DNA of 64,000 nucleotides from Streptomyces sp. DH5. Its GTDB lineage: Bacteria > Actinomycetota > Actinomycetes > Streptomycetales > Streptomycetaceae. The notes under the pieces were generated by a model. It did not search any database, had not been told where the DNA came from, and was given only the letters and a program-made list of their open reading frames with translations. The translations under genes were made by a program, and so were the position numbers. The stretch lies in assembly GCF_020873915.1 (NCBI RefSeq), contig NZ_JAHWGP010000008.1, positions 1 to 64,000 of the forward strand, read 5' to 3'. This document shows, in pieces, positions 17,216 to 25,879 of this stretch (position 1 is the first letter of the stretch; the number at the start of each line of letters is the position of its first letter).

Positions 17216-18238
17216 TCAGCCTTCCTGAAGCGTGGTCAGACCGTGCTCGATGAACACCGGGACCAGATCGCCGATGCGGTCGAAACCGCGCCCGACCGTC
17301 TGGCCCAGCGTGTAGCGGTAGTGGATGCCCTCCAGGATCACGGCGAGCTTGAACCAGGCGAACGCCGTGTACCAGGACACCGCCGAGACGTCGCGCCCCG
17401 ACCGGGCGGCGTACCGCTCGACCAGCTCGGCCGGAGCGGGGTGGCCCGGGGCCTCGGCGGTGGTCGAGACGGGGGAGTCCGGCATGCCCAGCGGGCTGCT
17501 GTACATCACCAGCAGTCCGAGGTCGGTCAGCGGATCCCCGAGGGTGGACATCTCCCAGTCCAGGACGGCCCTGATCCTGTCGTCCTCGCCGATCAGCGCG
17601 TTGTCCAGGCGGTAGTCGCCGTGCACCACGGTCGGCGCGGGGGAGCCGGGCAGCTCGCGGCCGAGCGCGGCGTGCAGCTCGTCGATACCGGCCAGCTCCC
17701 GGTTGCGCGAGGCGTCCAGCTGCTTCCCCCAGCGCCGCAACTGCCGGTCCAGGAAACCCTCGGGGCGCCCGAAGTCGGCCAGTCCCACCTCGCCGGGCTC
17801 GACGGCGTGCAGTTCGACGAGCGTGTCCACCAGGCTGAGCACGGCGTTCCGGGTGCGCTCGGCGCCGAGCGGGGCGAGCTGCCCGGCCGTGCGGTACGGG
17901 GTGCCCTCCACGAACTCCATGACGTAGAAGGGCGCCCCCAGCACCTCCTCGTCCTCGCACAGCAGCACGGGACGGGGCACGGGCACGGCGGTCGGGTGCA
18001 GCGCGCTGATCACCCGGTGCTCGCGCTTCATGTCGTGCGCGGTGGCGAGCACATGACCCAGCGGGGGCCGCCGTACGACCCACCGCGCGCGGCCGTCCGA
18101 GACCGCGTACGTGAGATTCGACCTGCCGCCCTCGATCAGCCGGCCGGAGAGCGGGCCGTTCACCAGGCCGGGCCGCTCCCGTTCGAGCAGGCCGCGCAGC
18201 CGGTCGAGATCGAGTCCGGGCGGGTGGTCGGGGCTCAT
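17216..18238 (-). CDS. APH-fold phosphotransferase, ACAD10/11 kinase-type
   Basis: Small-molecule kinase of 340 aa with the aminoglycoside-phosphotransferase fold: catalytic loop HGDYRLDN (His206, Asp208, Asn213) and metal-binding Asp227 in VLDWEMSTLGDPLTDLG. The family mark WVVRRPPLGHVLATAHDM, just after the Gly-rich loop EGGRSNLTY, is that of the kinase fused to acyl-CoA dehydrogenase in ACAD10/11, not of antibiotic-resistance enzymes. ATG 18238 has GGAGGAG 6 nt upstream. First gene of a two-gene operon with the dehydrogenase; a perfect dyad lies 40 nt upstream. Confidence 0.88.
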   Translation of the reverse strand: MSPDHPPGLDLDRLRGLLERERPGLVNGPLSGRLIEGGRSNLTYAVSDGRARWVVRRPPLGHVLATAHDMKREHRVISALHPTAVPVPRPVLLCEDEEVLGAPFYVMEFVEGTPYRTAGQLAPLGAERTRNAVLSLVDTLVELHAVEPGEVGLADFGRPEGFLDRQLRRWGKQLDASRNRELAGIDELHAALGRELPGSPAPTVVHGDYRLDNALIGEDDRIRAVLDWEMSTLGDPLTDLGLLVMYSSPLGMPDSPVSTTAEAPGHPAPAELVERYAARSGRDVSAVSWYTAFAWFKLAVILEGIHYRYTLGQTVGRGFDRIGDLVPVFIEHGLTTLQEG

Positions 18239-18277
18239 CGTCGCTCCTCCGGGCGGGAAACAGTACCCGCTCATGAT

Positions 18278-18291
18278 GCCGACCGGTCGGT
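18278..18291. promoter_or_regulatory. Candidate TetR operator upstream of kinase/dehydrogenase operon
   Basis: GCCGACCGGTCGGT contains the perfect 12-bp palindrome CCGACCGGTCGG and is followed by ATGC; read on the minus strand it begins GCATACCGACCGGT, the same as the site before the SDR gene at 14093. It lies between the kinase gene and the divergent quinone-oxidoreductase gene and could serve both. Confidence 0.65.
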
Positions 18292-18435
18292 ATGCAGTCC
18301 AGAGCGGCGACGAAACGTGACCGGGCCCACGATAGGCGCTCACGGCGCGCACCGGCCGTCCCGCGTGCCACACGAATGGCGTGTACCGCGCGGTCCGGCT
18401 TGCACGGCGTGCGCCGAACCCGGAGGGTCGGAGGC

Positions 18436-19365
18436 ATGAAGGCGATCAGCTACGCACGGTACGGCGGCCCCGAGGTGCTCGAACTCGGTGAGGTCGACGA
18501 TCCCAAGGTAGGTCCCGACGCGGTACTGGTGAAGGTACGGGCGGCGGCCGTCAACCCGGTCGACTGGAAGTGCCGCGAAGGCTACCTCGACGCGATCCTC
18601 CCGGCGGTCTTCCCGGTGGTCCCGGGCTGGGACGTCTCGGGCGTGGTCGTCCAGCCGGGCCCGGCCGTGCCGGAGTTCTCCGTCGGCGACGAGGTGATCG
18701 GGTACGTGCGCGCGGACGTCCTCTCCGGGGGCACCTTCGCCGAGTACGTGGCCGCCCCGGTGCGCACCCTCGCGCGCAAGCCGGACAGCGTGTCCTTCGA
18801 GGAGGCGGCCGGCCTCCCCCTGGCGGGCCTGACGGCCCTGCAGATGCTGAACCGCGTCCTCGAGGTGAAGCGGGGCGAGACGGTCCTGGTGCACGCCGCG
18901 GCGGGCGGGGTCGGGTCCATCGCCGTCCAGCTCGCCGTCCACCTCGGCGCCCGCGTCATCGGCACGGCGAGCGAGCGCAACCACGACTTCGTCCGCGGGC
19001 TCGGCGGGGAGCCGGTGAGTTACGGCGCGGACATGGCCGAGCGGGTGCGGCAACTGGCTCCCGGGGGCGTGGACGCGGTGTTCGACTCGGTGGGTGGAGA
19101 CGCCCTGCGGGCCTCCGTGAACCTCCTCGCCCCCGAGGGCCGCCTGGCCTCGATCGCCGACCCGGAGGTGACGAGCCTCGGCGGCCGGTACTGGTTCGTC
19201 CGCCCCGACCCCCAGGACCTCCAGCACCTGTCCGACCTGGCGGACCAGGGTGTCGTCACCGTCCACGTCTCGGAGACCTTCCCCCTGGAACGCGCGGCGG
19301 ACGCCCACCGCCTGAACGAGGAGGGCCGCACCCGCGGCAAGATCGTCGTCAGGGTGAGCGACTGA
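18436..19365 (+). CDS. NADPH:quinone-oxidoreductase-like MDR enzyme
   Basis: Zinc-free medium-chain dehydrogenase/reductase of 309 aa, cytoplasmic, likely NADPH dependent. Seen: MKAISYARYGGPEVLELGEV start, VNPVDWKCREGYL, GWDVSGVV, and the nucleotide motif HAAAGGVGSIAVQLA. It lacks the Cys/His zinc sites of alcohol dehydrogenases. GGAGGG at 18422-18427 gives 8 nt to ATG 18436. Divergent from the APH/acyl-CoA dehydrogenase operon with the CCGACCGGTCGG palindrome between; whether it belongs to that regulon is open. Confidence 0.88.
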   Translation: MKAISYARYGGPEVLELGEVDDPKVGPDAVLVKVRAAAVNPVDWKCREGYLDAILPAVFPVVPGWDVSGVVVQPGPAVPEFSVGDEVIGYVRADVLSGGTFAEYVAAPVRTLARKPDSVSFEEAAGLPLAGLTALQMLNRVLEVKRGETVLVHAAAGGVGSIAVQLAVHLGARVIGTASERNHDFVRGLGGEPVSYGADMAERVRQLAPGGVDAVFDSVGGDALRASVNLLAPEGRLASIADPEVTSLGGRYWFVRPDPQDLQHLSDLADQGVVTVHVSETFPLERAADAHRLNEEGRTRGKIVVRVSD

Positions 19366-19417
19366 GCCCGTCCGGCGTCCGAGGACGAGGCCGTTCGGGC
19401 CGAAAAGAAGGGGGTCT

Positions 19418-19432
19418 GGGGGCACCGCCCCC
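19418..19432 (+). terminator. Short GC hairpin after oxidoreductase gene
   Basis: GGGGGC-ACC-GCCCCC follows the stop at 19365 by 52 nt. It is a form commonly seen after streptomycete genes, in the context GGGGTCTGGGGGC. Confidence 0.5.
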
Positions 19433-19501
19433 GGGACGGGAAGGGAAGGGAAAGGGCGGCGGGGGCGGAAAACCCTCCGGGCACGACACCCGCGCCCCAC
19501 C

Positions 19502-19846
19502 TCACCCCGCTCCGACCAGCACCGCTCCGCACACGGCCATCGCCACCGTGCAGATCACCGCCCCCACCGCGTACGACGTGGCCGGCGCCCCCGGCGCACT
19601 CACCGCCGCCAGTCCCCGGATCCGCCGGTGGGCGATCCACAGGAACCCCAGCCACCACGCACAGCACACCGCGCACGCGACGACCCCGGCCGCCGACAGC
19701 CCGCCCGCCGACGCCGCCCTCAGGGCCAGCGCGACCACCACCGTGCCCGACAGTGTCGTACGCCGCCACGCCAGCCGGGTCCGCTCGGGCTGCAGCCCGG
19801 GATCCCGGCCGGCCCCGCGGGCGGCCGCACCGCTCACCCCTCCCAC
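19502..19846 (-). CDS. DUF202 membrane protein
   Basis: Small integral membrane protein, 114 aa, with three hydrophobic segments and the family start DPGLQPERTRLAWRRTTLS. Function unknown. Its 5' end overlaps the 3' end of a second DUF202 gene by 13 nt, so the two are translationally coupled and may form a hetero-oligomer. Confidence 0.75.
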   Translation of the reverse strand: MGGVSGAAARGAGRDPGLQPERTRLAWRRTTLSGTVVVALALRAASAGGLSAAGVVACAVCCAWWLGFLWIAHRRIRGLAAVSAPGAPATSYAVGAVICTVAMAVCGAVLVGAG

Positions 19847-20226
19847 CGGAAGAGCACCACCACGACCATCGCGACGGCCACCACCGCCACCACCGCGCTC
19901 AGCAGCGCCGGGAACCGTGACACCGGCAGGTCCTCACCCCGCCGCATCGCCCGCTCGCACCGCACCCAGTGATTGACCGCCCGCAGCGCGCACAACGCAC
20001 CGGCGGCGAGCAGGGCGAGCGCGAGGCCGACCCGCCACCCCCACCGCAGGTCCGGCAGGAACTGGTCCACGGCGAATCCGCCGCCGATCAGCGCGAGCGC
20101 GGTACGCACCCAGGCGAGGAACGTCCGCTCGTTCGCCAGCGAGAACCGGTAGTCGGGCGTCGTGCCCTCCTGCCGTAGCTCCGCCGGCGCGAACCACAGC
20201 CGGACGTTCCGCGCGAAATCGATCAC
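19834..20226 (-). CDS. YidH-like DUF202 membrane protein
   Basis: Membrane protein of 130 aa. It contains the DUF202 mark FSLANERTFLAWVRTALALIGGGFAVDQF, preceded by an N-terminal RNVRLWFAPAELRQEGTTPDYRF and followed by two more membrane segments. GTG 20226 is the likely start (MIDFARNVRLW). First gene of an overlapping pair with another DUF202 protein. Function unknown. Confidence 0.78.
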   Translation of the reverse strand: MIDFARNVRLWFAPAELRQEGTTPDYRFSLANERTFLAWVRTALALIGGGFAVDQFLPDLRWGWRVGLALALLAAGALCALRAVNHWVRCERAMRRGEDLPVSRFPALLSAVVAVVAVAMVVVVLFRWEG

Positions 20227-20237
20227 AACACGAAACC

Positions 20238-20813
20238 CTACCGACCGCCTGCCCCGCCTGCCCCGCCCGGCCTCCCTGCCCCGCCAGGACCGCCCCGCCC
20301 GTCCGCCCGCCACTCCTTCAGCCGCTCGTACGCCGCCAGCCCGTCCGGCACCCACTCCCACCCGCCCGTGCGCAGCCGCCGTTCCACCTCGTCCTCCGGC
20401 AGGAACGCGTGCCAGGCCACCTCCTCCGCCTGCGGTCGCACCGGCAACTCGCAGCGCACCTCGTACACCGCCGACCACCAGGTGCGGCCCGCCCCGTCGT
20501 CGTACAGGAACTTGAACAGGTAGGCGGGGCGCGGCAGTCCGCTCACCCCCAGCTCCTCCTCGGCCTCCCTCAGCGCCGCCTCGTCGTAGCCCTCACCCGC
20601 GCCGACCACACCGCCGACGAACATGTCGTACAGCGACGGGAAGACCTGCTTGGCCGCCGTGCGGCGGTGGACGAAGAGCCTCCCCCCGGCATCCCGGACC
20701 AGCACGAAGGCGCATCGGTGGCGCAGCCCCCGGGCGTAGGCCTCGCCGCGCGGTGACCGTCCGACCACCCGGTCGTCCGCGTCGACGACGTCGATGATCT
20801 CGTCAGCACTCAT
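20238..20813 (-). CDS. NUDIX hydrolase (IDI-like subgroup)
   Basis: Hydrolyses a nucleoside diphosphate linked to another group, or may act on another pyrophosphate. The Nudix box is intact: GGVVGAGEGYDEAALREAEEELGV. The N-terminal DEIIDVVDADDRVVGRSPRGEAYARGLRHR and FVHRRTAAKQVFPSLYDM resemble isopentenyl-diphosphate isomerase-like Nudix proteins (YfcD type). It is 191 aa with a disordered Gly/Pro-rich tail of about 20 residues. ATG 20813 is chosen because it gives the conserved MSADEIIDVVD start. The DUF202 pair follows 11 nt downstream. Confidence 0.85.
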   Translation of the reverse strand: MSADEIIDVVDADDRVVGRSPRGEAYARGLRHRCAFVLVRDAGGRLFVHRRTAAKQVFPSLYDMFVGGVVGAGEGYDEAALREAEEELGVSGLPRPAYLFKFLYDDGAGRTWWSAVYEVRCELPVRPQAEEVAWHAFLPEDEVERRLRTGGWEWVPDGLAAYERLKEWRADGRGGPGGAGRPGGAGGAGGR

Positions 20814-21066
20814 CGGACCATCAAAGCAGCACACCTCCCGCCGGCCGGCACCCGGCACTCACGGTGAGGGCGCCCATCGGAGTCACACAAGTTGCCTCTT
20901 CGTGACCGGAGTTGACGCGTGTAACACCTCGGATGCCCTTGACGTGATCCGTTGGCTGGCGGTTTGCTGTCCGTGATCAGCCCATGGCTGTCGGCAGCCG
21001 ACCACTGCCGCACCGACCACCCGTCGTGGGCCGAGCCACAAGAAGAGCGCGTGAGGAAGTCCCGCG

Positions 21067-22017
21067 GTGCCCCCACCCCCGCCTCCCCTCGGCCGTGCCC
21101 GCAAACGTGCGGCACAGGCTTTCGACGAAGCTCTCGACGACGCCGAACTCGCCGCCGCGCGGGCGGCGCTGGCGCAGGGCCGATGGCAGGCCACCCGCTC
21201 ACTGCTCGGCCGGACGGGGGACGACTGGGACCGTCGGGGCCACCGGATCACGGTGCTCGCCCGGGAGTCGTACTGCGCCGCCTGGGCTCGTGAGTGGCTG
21301 CTCGCCGAGCCCGGCTCCGCCGACGCCGCCCTGCTGCTCGCCCTCGCCGGGGTACGGCGCGCGCTGCGGGGCAAGGAGAAGCCCGCCCGCGCCCACGAGG
21401 ACTGCCTCCGGGCCGCCGGGCTCCGGCCCGCCGACCCCACCCCGTGGCTCGGTCTGCTCCTGCTGGAGTGCGCCCGGGGCGCGGAGGGGGACGTGGTCCG
21501 GATCTTCGAGCAGGTCCGCTCCCGGCACGCGGACCACCACCACGCCCACCACCTGGTGGTCGGCTGGCTCGCGGAGCGGCGCGTGGAGGCCGGCCCCGAC
21601 CCGCTGCACGAGGTGTACGACTTCGCCGGCTGGGCGGCCGAGCAGGCACCGGCCGACTCCCCGCTGGCGATCCTGCCGGTCATCGCGCACGCCGAGCGCT
21701 ACCGCACCCTGGCCGCCTCCGGGCAGGTACCCGCCGACCCGGTCGCCTCCGGCCACTGGGTCGGCCGCCGCGCCCGCCAGGTGATGAAGGCCGCCTTCGA
21801 CTGGTGGCTGGAGTGGGAGCACGAGGAGCATCCGCGCCGGCTGGTCGACCTGAACTTCCTCGCCCACGCCAAGATCTGCGAAGGACGCGGCGCCGAGGCC
21901 GCCGCCCTGTTCCACCGCATCGGCGACCACGCCGCACCGGCCCCCTGGTCCTACCCCGACCGCGATCCCCTGACCGCCTTCCGCACCGCCCGCGCCGCCG
22001 TACTGGGCACGGCCTGA
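21067..22017 (+). CDS. Hypothetical helical-repeat protein
   Basis: I do not recognise a specific family. The 316 aa protein starts MPPPPPPLGRARKRAAQAF and continues as Ala/Arg/Leu-rich helices with TPR-like spacing, for example GRWQATRSLLGRTGDDWDRRGHR and ADPTPWLGLLLLECARGAEGDV. No signal peptide or membrane segment is seen. GTG 21067 follows GAGGAAG at about 10 nt. The TPR-like helices suggest a scaffold role; that is inference. An amino acid permease gene starts 66 nt downstream on the same strand and may be co-transcribed. Confidence 0.65.
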   Translation: MPPPPPPLGRARKRAAQAFDEALDDAELAAARAALAQGRWQATRSLLGRTGDDWDRRGHRITVLARESYCAAWAREWLLAEPGSADAALLLALAGVRRALRGKEKPARAHEDCLRAAGLRPADPTPWLGLLLLECARGAEGDVVRIFEQVRSRHADHHHAHHLVVGWLAERRVEAGPDPLHEVYDFAGWAAEQAPADSPLAILPVIAHAERYRTLAASGQVPADPVASGHWVGRRARQVMKAAFDWWLEWEHEEHPRRLVDLNFLAHAKICEGRGAEAAALFHRIGDHAAPAPWSYPDRDPLTAFRTARAAVLGTA

Positions 22018-22083
22018 CCCCGTACGACACCGCGACGCCCCCGCACCCCCCGCAACCACCACCGACCTGAGGACGGTCTCGAG

Positions 22084-23625
22084 ATGACGACGGACAGTTC
22101 GAGCAAGAGCAGAGCCGCGGCCGACGGCATCAGTACGTTCAAGGGGCAGGAGCGTGCCCTGCGCGCCGACCGCCTCGGCACCGGGGGCCTGCTGCTCTCC
22201 GTGCTCGCCGCGACCGCCCCCCTCATGGTGGTCGCTGGTGTCATGCCCACCACATTCGCGGTGATGGGCATCGTCGGCCAGCCGCTGCTCTTCGTGGTCC
22301 TCGGCGCCGTGCTGGTCCTCTTCAGCCTCGGGTACGCCGAGATGAGCCGGCACGTCCACAACGCGGGCGCCTTCTACGCCTACATCTCCCGAGGGCTCGG
22401 CGGAACGGCGGGCGCGGGCGCCGCCATGGTCGCGCTCGTCGCCTACAACTCCCTCCAGGTCGGCATCTACGGCATCTTCGGGTTCGAGGTCTCCGGCCTC
22501 TTCGCCACCTACGCCGACATCGAGATCGCCTGGTGGATACCCTCGCTGGTGGCCGTCCTGGCCGTCGGCGCACTGGGCTGGCTCAAGATCGACGTCAACG
22601 CCCGCGTCCTCGGCGTCCTGCTGGTCGTCGAGGTGCTGCTGGTCGTCGTCTTCGACGTCGCCGCCATCGCCGACCCCGGCGCGGAAGGCCTGTCCCTGCA
22701 CGCCTTCAACCCGGACACGCTCACCGGCGCCGGCGTCGGCACCGCCCTGTGCTTCTGCATCGCGGCCTTCCTCGGCTTCGAACAGGCCCCCGTCTACGCG
22801 GAGGAGACCAGCAGGCCGCACGTGCTCGTGCCGCGCGTGATGTTCCTCGCCGTCACCGGCGTCGCCGTCTTCTTCGCCGTCAGCAGCTGGGCGCTCACCG
22901 TCGCCACCGGTCCGGCCGCGATCGTCGGCACCTCCCAGGAACAGAGCGCGGGCCTGCTGTTCTTCCTCACCGAGGAACGGCTCGGCGGCACCTTCACCGA
23001 CGTCCTGCACGTCCTCTTCGTGACCGGCATGTTCGCGGCGATGCTCAGCTTCCACAACGTCGTCGCCCGGTACGCCTTCGCCATGGGCCGCGAGGGCCTG
23101 CTGCCCGCCGCCTTCGGCCGTACCACCGGCACCAGCGGCGCTCCCGGCACCGGCTCGCTGCTGCAGACCGTCATCGCCGCCGTGCTGGTCCTCGTCTTCG
23201 CGTTCACCGACGACAAGCCCACCGGGGACCCCACCGCCCCGGTCCTGCACCTGTTCACCTGGGGCGGCAACATCGGCGCGCTCGGCGTGATCGTGCTGAT
23301 GGCCATCGCCTCCCTGTCCGTCGTCGTCTTCTTCGTCCGGCGCGGAGCGGCCGGCGCACAGGCGTGGCGCCTGGTCACCTCGGCGCTGGCGGGCATCGCC
23401 CTGGTGGTGATCGCGGGCTACACCGTCAAGGACTTCGACGTCCTGGTCGGGGCCGGTCCCGACTCCTCCCTGAGCTGGGTCCTGCCCGGCGTCATCGGGC
23501 TCGCCCTCGTCGTCGGCCTGGTCCAGGGAGCGCTCCTGCGCGCCCGGGCCCCCGAGACGCACGCCCGCATCGGACTCGGCAACGAGGCCTTCCAGCTCGA
23601 CCAGGAGGCCGAGCGCACCCCGTGA
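22084..23625 (+). CDS. APC-superfamily amino acid permease
   Basis: Inner-membrane secondary transporter of 513 aa with about 12 hydrophobic segments. The APC signature is in AAFLGFEQAPVYAEETSRPHVLVPRVMFLAV (middle of the protein), with LSVLAATAPLMVVAGVMP in helix 1. The cytoplasmic N terminus (about 30 residues, with TFKGQERALRADRLGTGGL) is family typical. Substrate is probably an amino acid or polyamine. GAGGAC lies before ATG 22084. A hairpin at 23674-23710 ends the unit. Confidence 0.9.
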   Translation: MTTDSSSKSRAAADGISTFKGQERALRADRLGTGGLLLSVLAATAPLMVVAGVMPTTFAVMGIVGQPLLFVVLGAVLVLFSLGYAEMSRHVHNAGAFYAYISRGLGGTAGAGAAMVALVAYNSLQVGIYGIFGFEVSGLFATYADIEIAWWIPSLVAVLAVGALGWLKIDVNARVLGVLLVVEVLLVVVFDVAAIADPGAEGLSLHAFNPDTLTGAGVGTALCFCIAAFLGFEQAPVYAEETSRPHVLVPRVMFLAVTGVAVFFAVSSWALTVATGPAAIVGTSQEQSAGLLFFLTEERLGGTFTDVLHVLFVTGMFAAMLSFHNVVARYAFAMGREGLLPAAFGRTTGTSGAPGTGSLLQTVIAAVLVLVFAFTDDKPTGDPTAPVLHLFTWGGNIGALGVIVLMAIASLSVVVFFVRRGAAGAQAWRLVTSALAGIALVVIAGYTVKDFDVLVGAGPDSSLSWVLPGVIGLALVVGLVQGALLRARAPETHARIGLGNEAFQLDQEAERTP

Positions 23626-23673
23626 CCCCGCCACCGGGGAGGCGGATCCCGCCGCGCGCCCCGGCACGACGAG

Positions 23674-23710
23674 CGGGCCCCCGCGCCTCAGGAGGAGGAG
23701 CGGGGGCCCG
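23674..23710. terminator. Hairpin between convergent permease and gntP genes
   Basis: CGGGCCCCCGC pairs with GCGGGGGCCCG (11 bp, loop of 15 nt) in the gap between two convergent genes with stops at 23625 and 23756. It can serve both strands. Confidence 0.7.
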
Positions 23711-23755
23711 TACCTGGTGGGGTCCGTACATGCAGAGGGAGGCCGGGGCGGCCGG

Positions 23756-25153
23756 CTAAACGATCAGTGACAGCAGCAGCACCAGCGCGCCGGCGACCAC
23801 CGAGATGATCGTCTCCATGATCGACCAGGTCTTGATCGTCTGACCGACGTTCAGTCCGAAGTACTCCTTCACCAGCCAGAAACCGGCGTCGTTGACATGG
23901 CTGAAGAACAGCGAACCGGCCCCGATGGCCAGTACCAGCAGGGCGGCGTGCGTGGTCGACATGTCGGCCGCGAGCGGCGCCACCAGACCGGCCGCCGAGA
24001 CGGTCGCCACGGTCGCCGAACCGGTCGCCAGCCGGATCGCCACCGCGATCAGCCAGGCCAGCAGCAGCGCCGGGACGGACCAGTCCTCGGAGATGTCCAG
24101 GATCATCCGGCCCACACCGGTGTCGATCAGCGTCTGCTTGAAGCCGCCGCCCGCACCGACGATCAGCAGGATGCCCGCGATCGGCGCCAGGGACTTCTCC
24201 ACCAGCGAGGAGATCCGCTCCCGGCTGAACCCTGCGGGCACGCCGAGCGTGAAGATGCCGACGAGGACGGCCGCGAGCAGGGCGATCAGCGGGGAGCCGG
24301 CCACGTCGAACACCCGCTGCACCGCGTTCTCGGGATCGTCGATCACGATGTCGACCAGTGCCTTGGCCAGCATCAGCACGACCGGCAGCAGGATCGTGGC
24401 CAGCGTCGGGCCGAAGCCTGGACGCTTCTCCAGCTCCTCCGAGGCCCGCTGCGGGATCATCCGCTCCGGCGCCGGGACGTCCACCCAGCGCGCGGCGTAC
24501 TTCGAGAACAGCGGACCGGCGATGACCACCGTAGGTACGGCGACCAGCACGCCCAGCGCCAGCGTCACACCGAGGTCGGCGTCGACCGCGTCGATCGCGA
24601 CCAGCGGGCCGGGGTGCGGCGGCACCAGACCGTGCATCACGGACAGGCCGGCGAGCGCCGGGACGCCGATGCGCATGAGGGAGTAGTTGCCGCGCTTGGC
24701 GACCATCAGCACCACCGGGATCAGCAGTACCACGCCGACCTCGAAGAACAGGGGCAGGCCGATGACCGAGGCGATCAGGACCATCGCCCACGGCATCGCG
24801 CGGCCGCTTGCCCGCTCGAGGATCGTGTCGACGATCTGGTCGGCGCCGCCGGAGTCGGCGAGCATCTTGCCGAGGATCGCGCCGAGGGCGATCAGCACGC
24901 CCACACCGGCGACGGTGGAGCCGAGCCCGGCACTGAAGCTGGTGATCACCTCGTCCAGCGGCGCCCCGGCGAACGCGCCGAGCGCCAGCGACCCGATGGT
25001 CAGGGACAGGAAGGCGTGCAGTTTGAACTTGGTGATGAGCAGGACGATGACGGCGATGCCCGCCAGGACGGCGATGCCCAGCTGAGCGTGTCCGGCCGAG
25101 GTGATCGCCTCGGGTGCGTCCGCTGCCAGCATCTCGACGCTGAGTCTGGTCAC
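23756..25153 (-). CDS. gntP: Gluconate permease (GntP family)
   Basis: H+-coupled uptake of gluconate across the cytoplasmic membrane; 465 aa, 12 or more hydrophobic segments. Family motifs: GVLIALGAILGKMLADSGGADQIVDTI, LPLFFEVGVVLLIPVV, GLVPPHPGPLVAI, IAVAIRLATGSATVA and FSHVNDAGFWLVKEYFGL. GTG 25153 follows AAGGGA by 6 nt. The gluconokinase gene precedes it by 82 nt on the same strand, and the GntR regulator is divergent, so import and phosphorylation are co-controlled. Confidence 0.93.
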   Translation of the reverse strand: MTRLSVEMLAADAPEAITSAGHAQLGIAVLAGIAVIVLLITKFKLHAFLSLTIGSLALGAFAGAPLDEVITSFSAGLGSTVAGVGVLIALGAILGKMLADSGGADQIVDTILERASGRAMPWAMVLIASVIGLPLFFEVGVVLLIPVVLMVAKRGNYSLMRIGVPALAGLSVMHGLVPPHPGPLVAIDAVDADLGVTLALGVLVAVPTVVIAGPLFSKYAARWVDVPAPERMIPQRASEELEKRPGFGPTLATILLPVVLMLAKALVDIVIDDPENAVQRVFDVAGSPLIALLAAVLVGIFTLGVPAGFSRERISSLVEKSLAPIAGILLIVGAGGGFKQTLIDTGVGRMILDISEDWSVPALLLAWLIAVAIRLATGSATVATVSAAGLVAPLAADMSTTHAALLVLAIGAGSLFFSHVNDAGFWLVKEYFGLNVGQTIKTWSIMETIISVVAGALVLLLSLIV

Positions 25154-25235
25154 GGTGGTTCCCTTGCGTGTACGGGAGTGGGGGAGAGACCGGGGCGGGG
25201 CCGGGGGCGCCCCGCAACGGGGTGGGCCGGCGGGG

Positions 25236-25742
25236 CTAGGGGAGGGCGTCGAGGGCGGCGGCCGCCCGTGCGGTGATCTCCTCGGGGCTCCCCGCCACGT
25301 CCACGGCGACCCCGGACTCGTCCTGCTCCAGCGGCTGGAGCGTGGCGAACTGGGAGTCGAGCAGCGCCGTGGGCATGAAGTGCCCCCGCCGGTGGGACAT
25401 CCGGTCCCCGATGAGCGCGCGGTCACCCGTGAGGTGCACGAAGACCACGCCGGGCGCGGCCTCCCGCAGCCGGTCGCGGTACGACCGCTTCAGCGCCGAG
25501 CAGCTCACCACCCCGCCACGGCCCGCCCGCCCGTGCGCCCAGGCGCCGATGGCGTCCAGCCAGGGCCACCGGTCGTCGTCGGTGAGCGGCGCGCCGGCCG
25601 TCATCTTGTCGATGTTGGCCCGCGGGTGGAAGTCGTCGCCCTCGGCGTAGGGGACGTCGAACCGGGCGGCGAGCAAGGAACCGATGGTCGTCTTGCCGGT
25701 GCCCGCGACGCCCATCACCACGACGACATGGGGGGTGTTCAT
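25236..25742 (-). CDS. gntK: Gluconokinase
   Basis: Phosphorylates gluconate to 6-phosphogluconate for the pentose phosphate pathway; 168 aa, normal for the GntK/AroK-like P-loop kinases. Walker A GVAGTGKTT at about residues 11-19, then YAEGDDFHPRANIDKMTAGAPLTDDDRWPWL and SCSALKRSYRDRLR are diagnostic, as is RRGHFMPTALLDSQFATLQPL near the end. ATG 25742 has GAGG 6 nt upstream. First gene of the gntK-gntP unit, transcribed away from gntR. Confidence 0.94.
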   Translation of the reverse strand: MNTPHVVVVMGVAGTGKTTIGSLLAARFDVPYAEGDDFHPRANIDKMTAGAPLTDDDRWPWLDAIGAWAHGRAGRGGVVSCSALKRSYRDRLREAAPGVVFVHLTGDRALIGDRMSHRRGHFMPTALLDSQFATLQPLEQDESGVAVDVAGSPEEITARAAAALDALP

Positions 25743-25834
25743 CGCTGCCTCACTGTCTGCTGTCTGCGTGGACACGTGATGTCGACGCAACTGAAGCGCA
25801 TTAGATACGACGAATTCAAGAGGGTGTGACATAT

Positions 25835-25845
25835 AAGTCTGACTT
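25835..25845. promoter_or_regulatory. Candidate GntR operator in gntK-gntR intergenic region
   Basis: AAGTCTGACTT is a perfect 11-bp palindrome in an AT-rich patch (ATATAAGTCTGACTTTTTGG), 35 nt from the gntR start and 93 nt from gntK. The form fits the short dyads with a central base bound by FadR-type GntR regulators. I infer that it controls both directions and is released by gluconate or 6-phosphogluconate. Confidence 0.55.
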
Positions 25846-25879
25846 TTTGGTCGCGTGATCCGCCCCGTACTCTGAGTGC

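Noticed and set aside
17216-18238. Aminoglycoside resistance gene
   Set aside because: The APH fold is present but the family mark VVRRPPLGHVLATAHDM and the coupled acyl-CoA dehydrogenase point to the ACAD10/11 kinase type.
21199-23667. Open frame of 822 codons antisense to the APC permease
   Set aside because: Composition is shadow-like and the opposite strand carries a clear permease.
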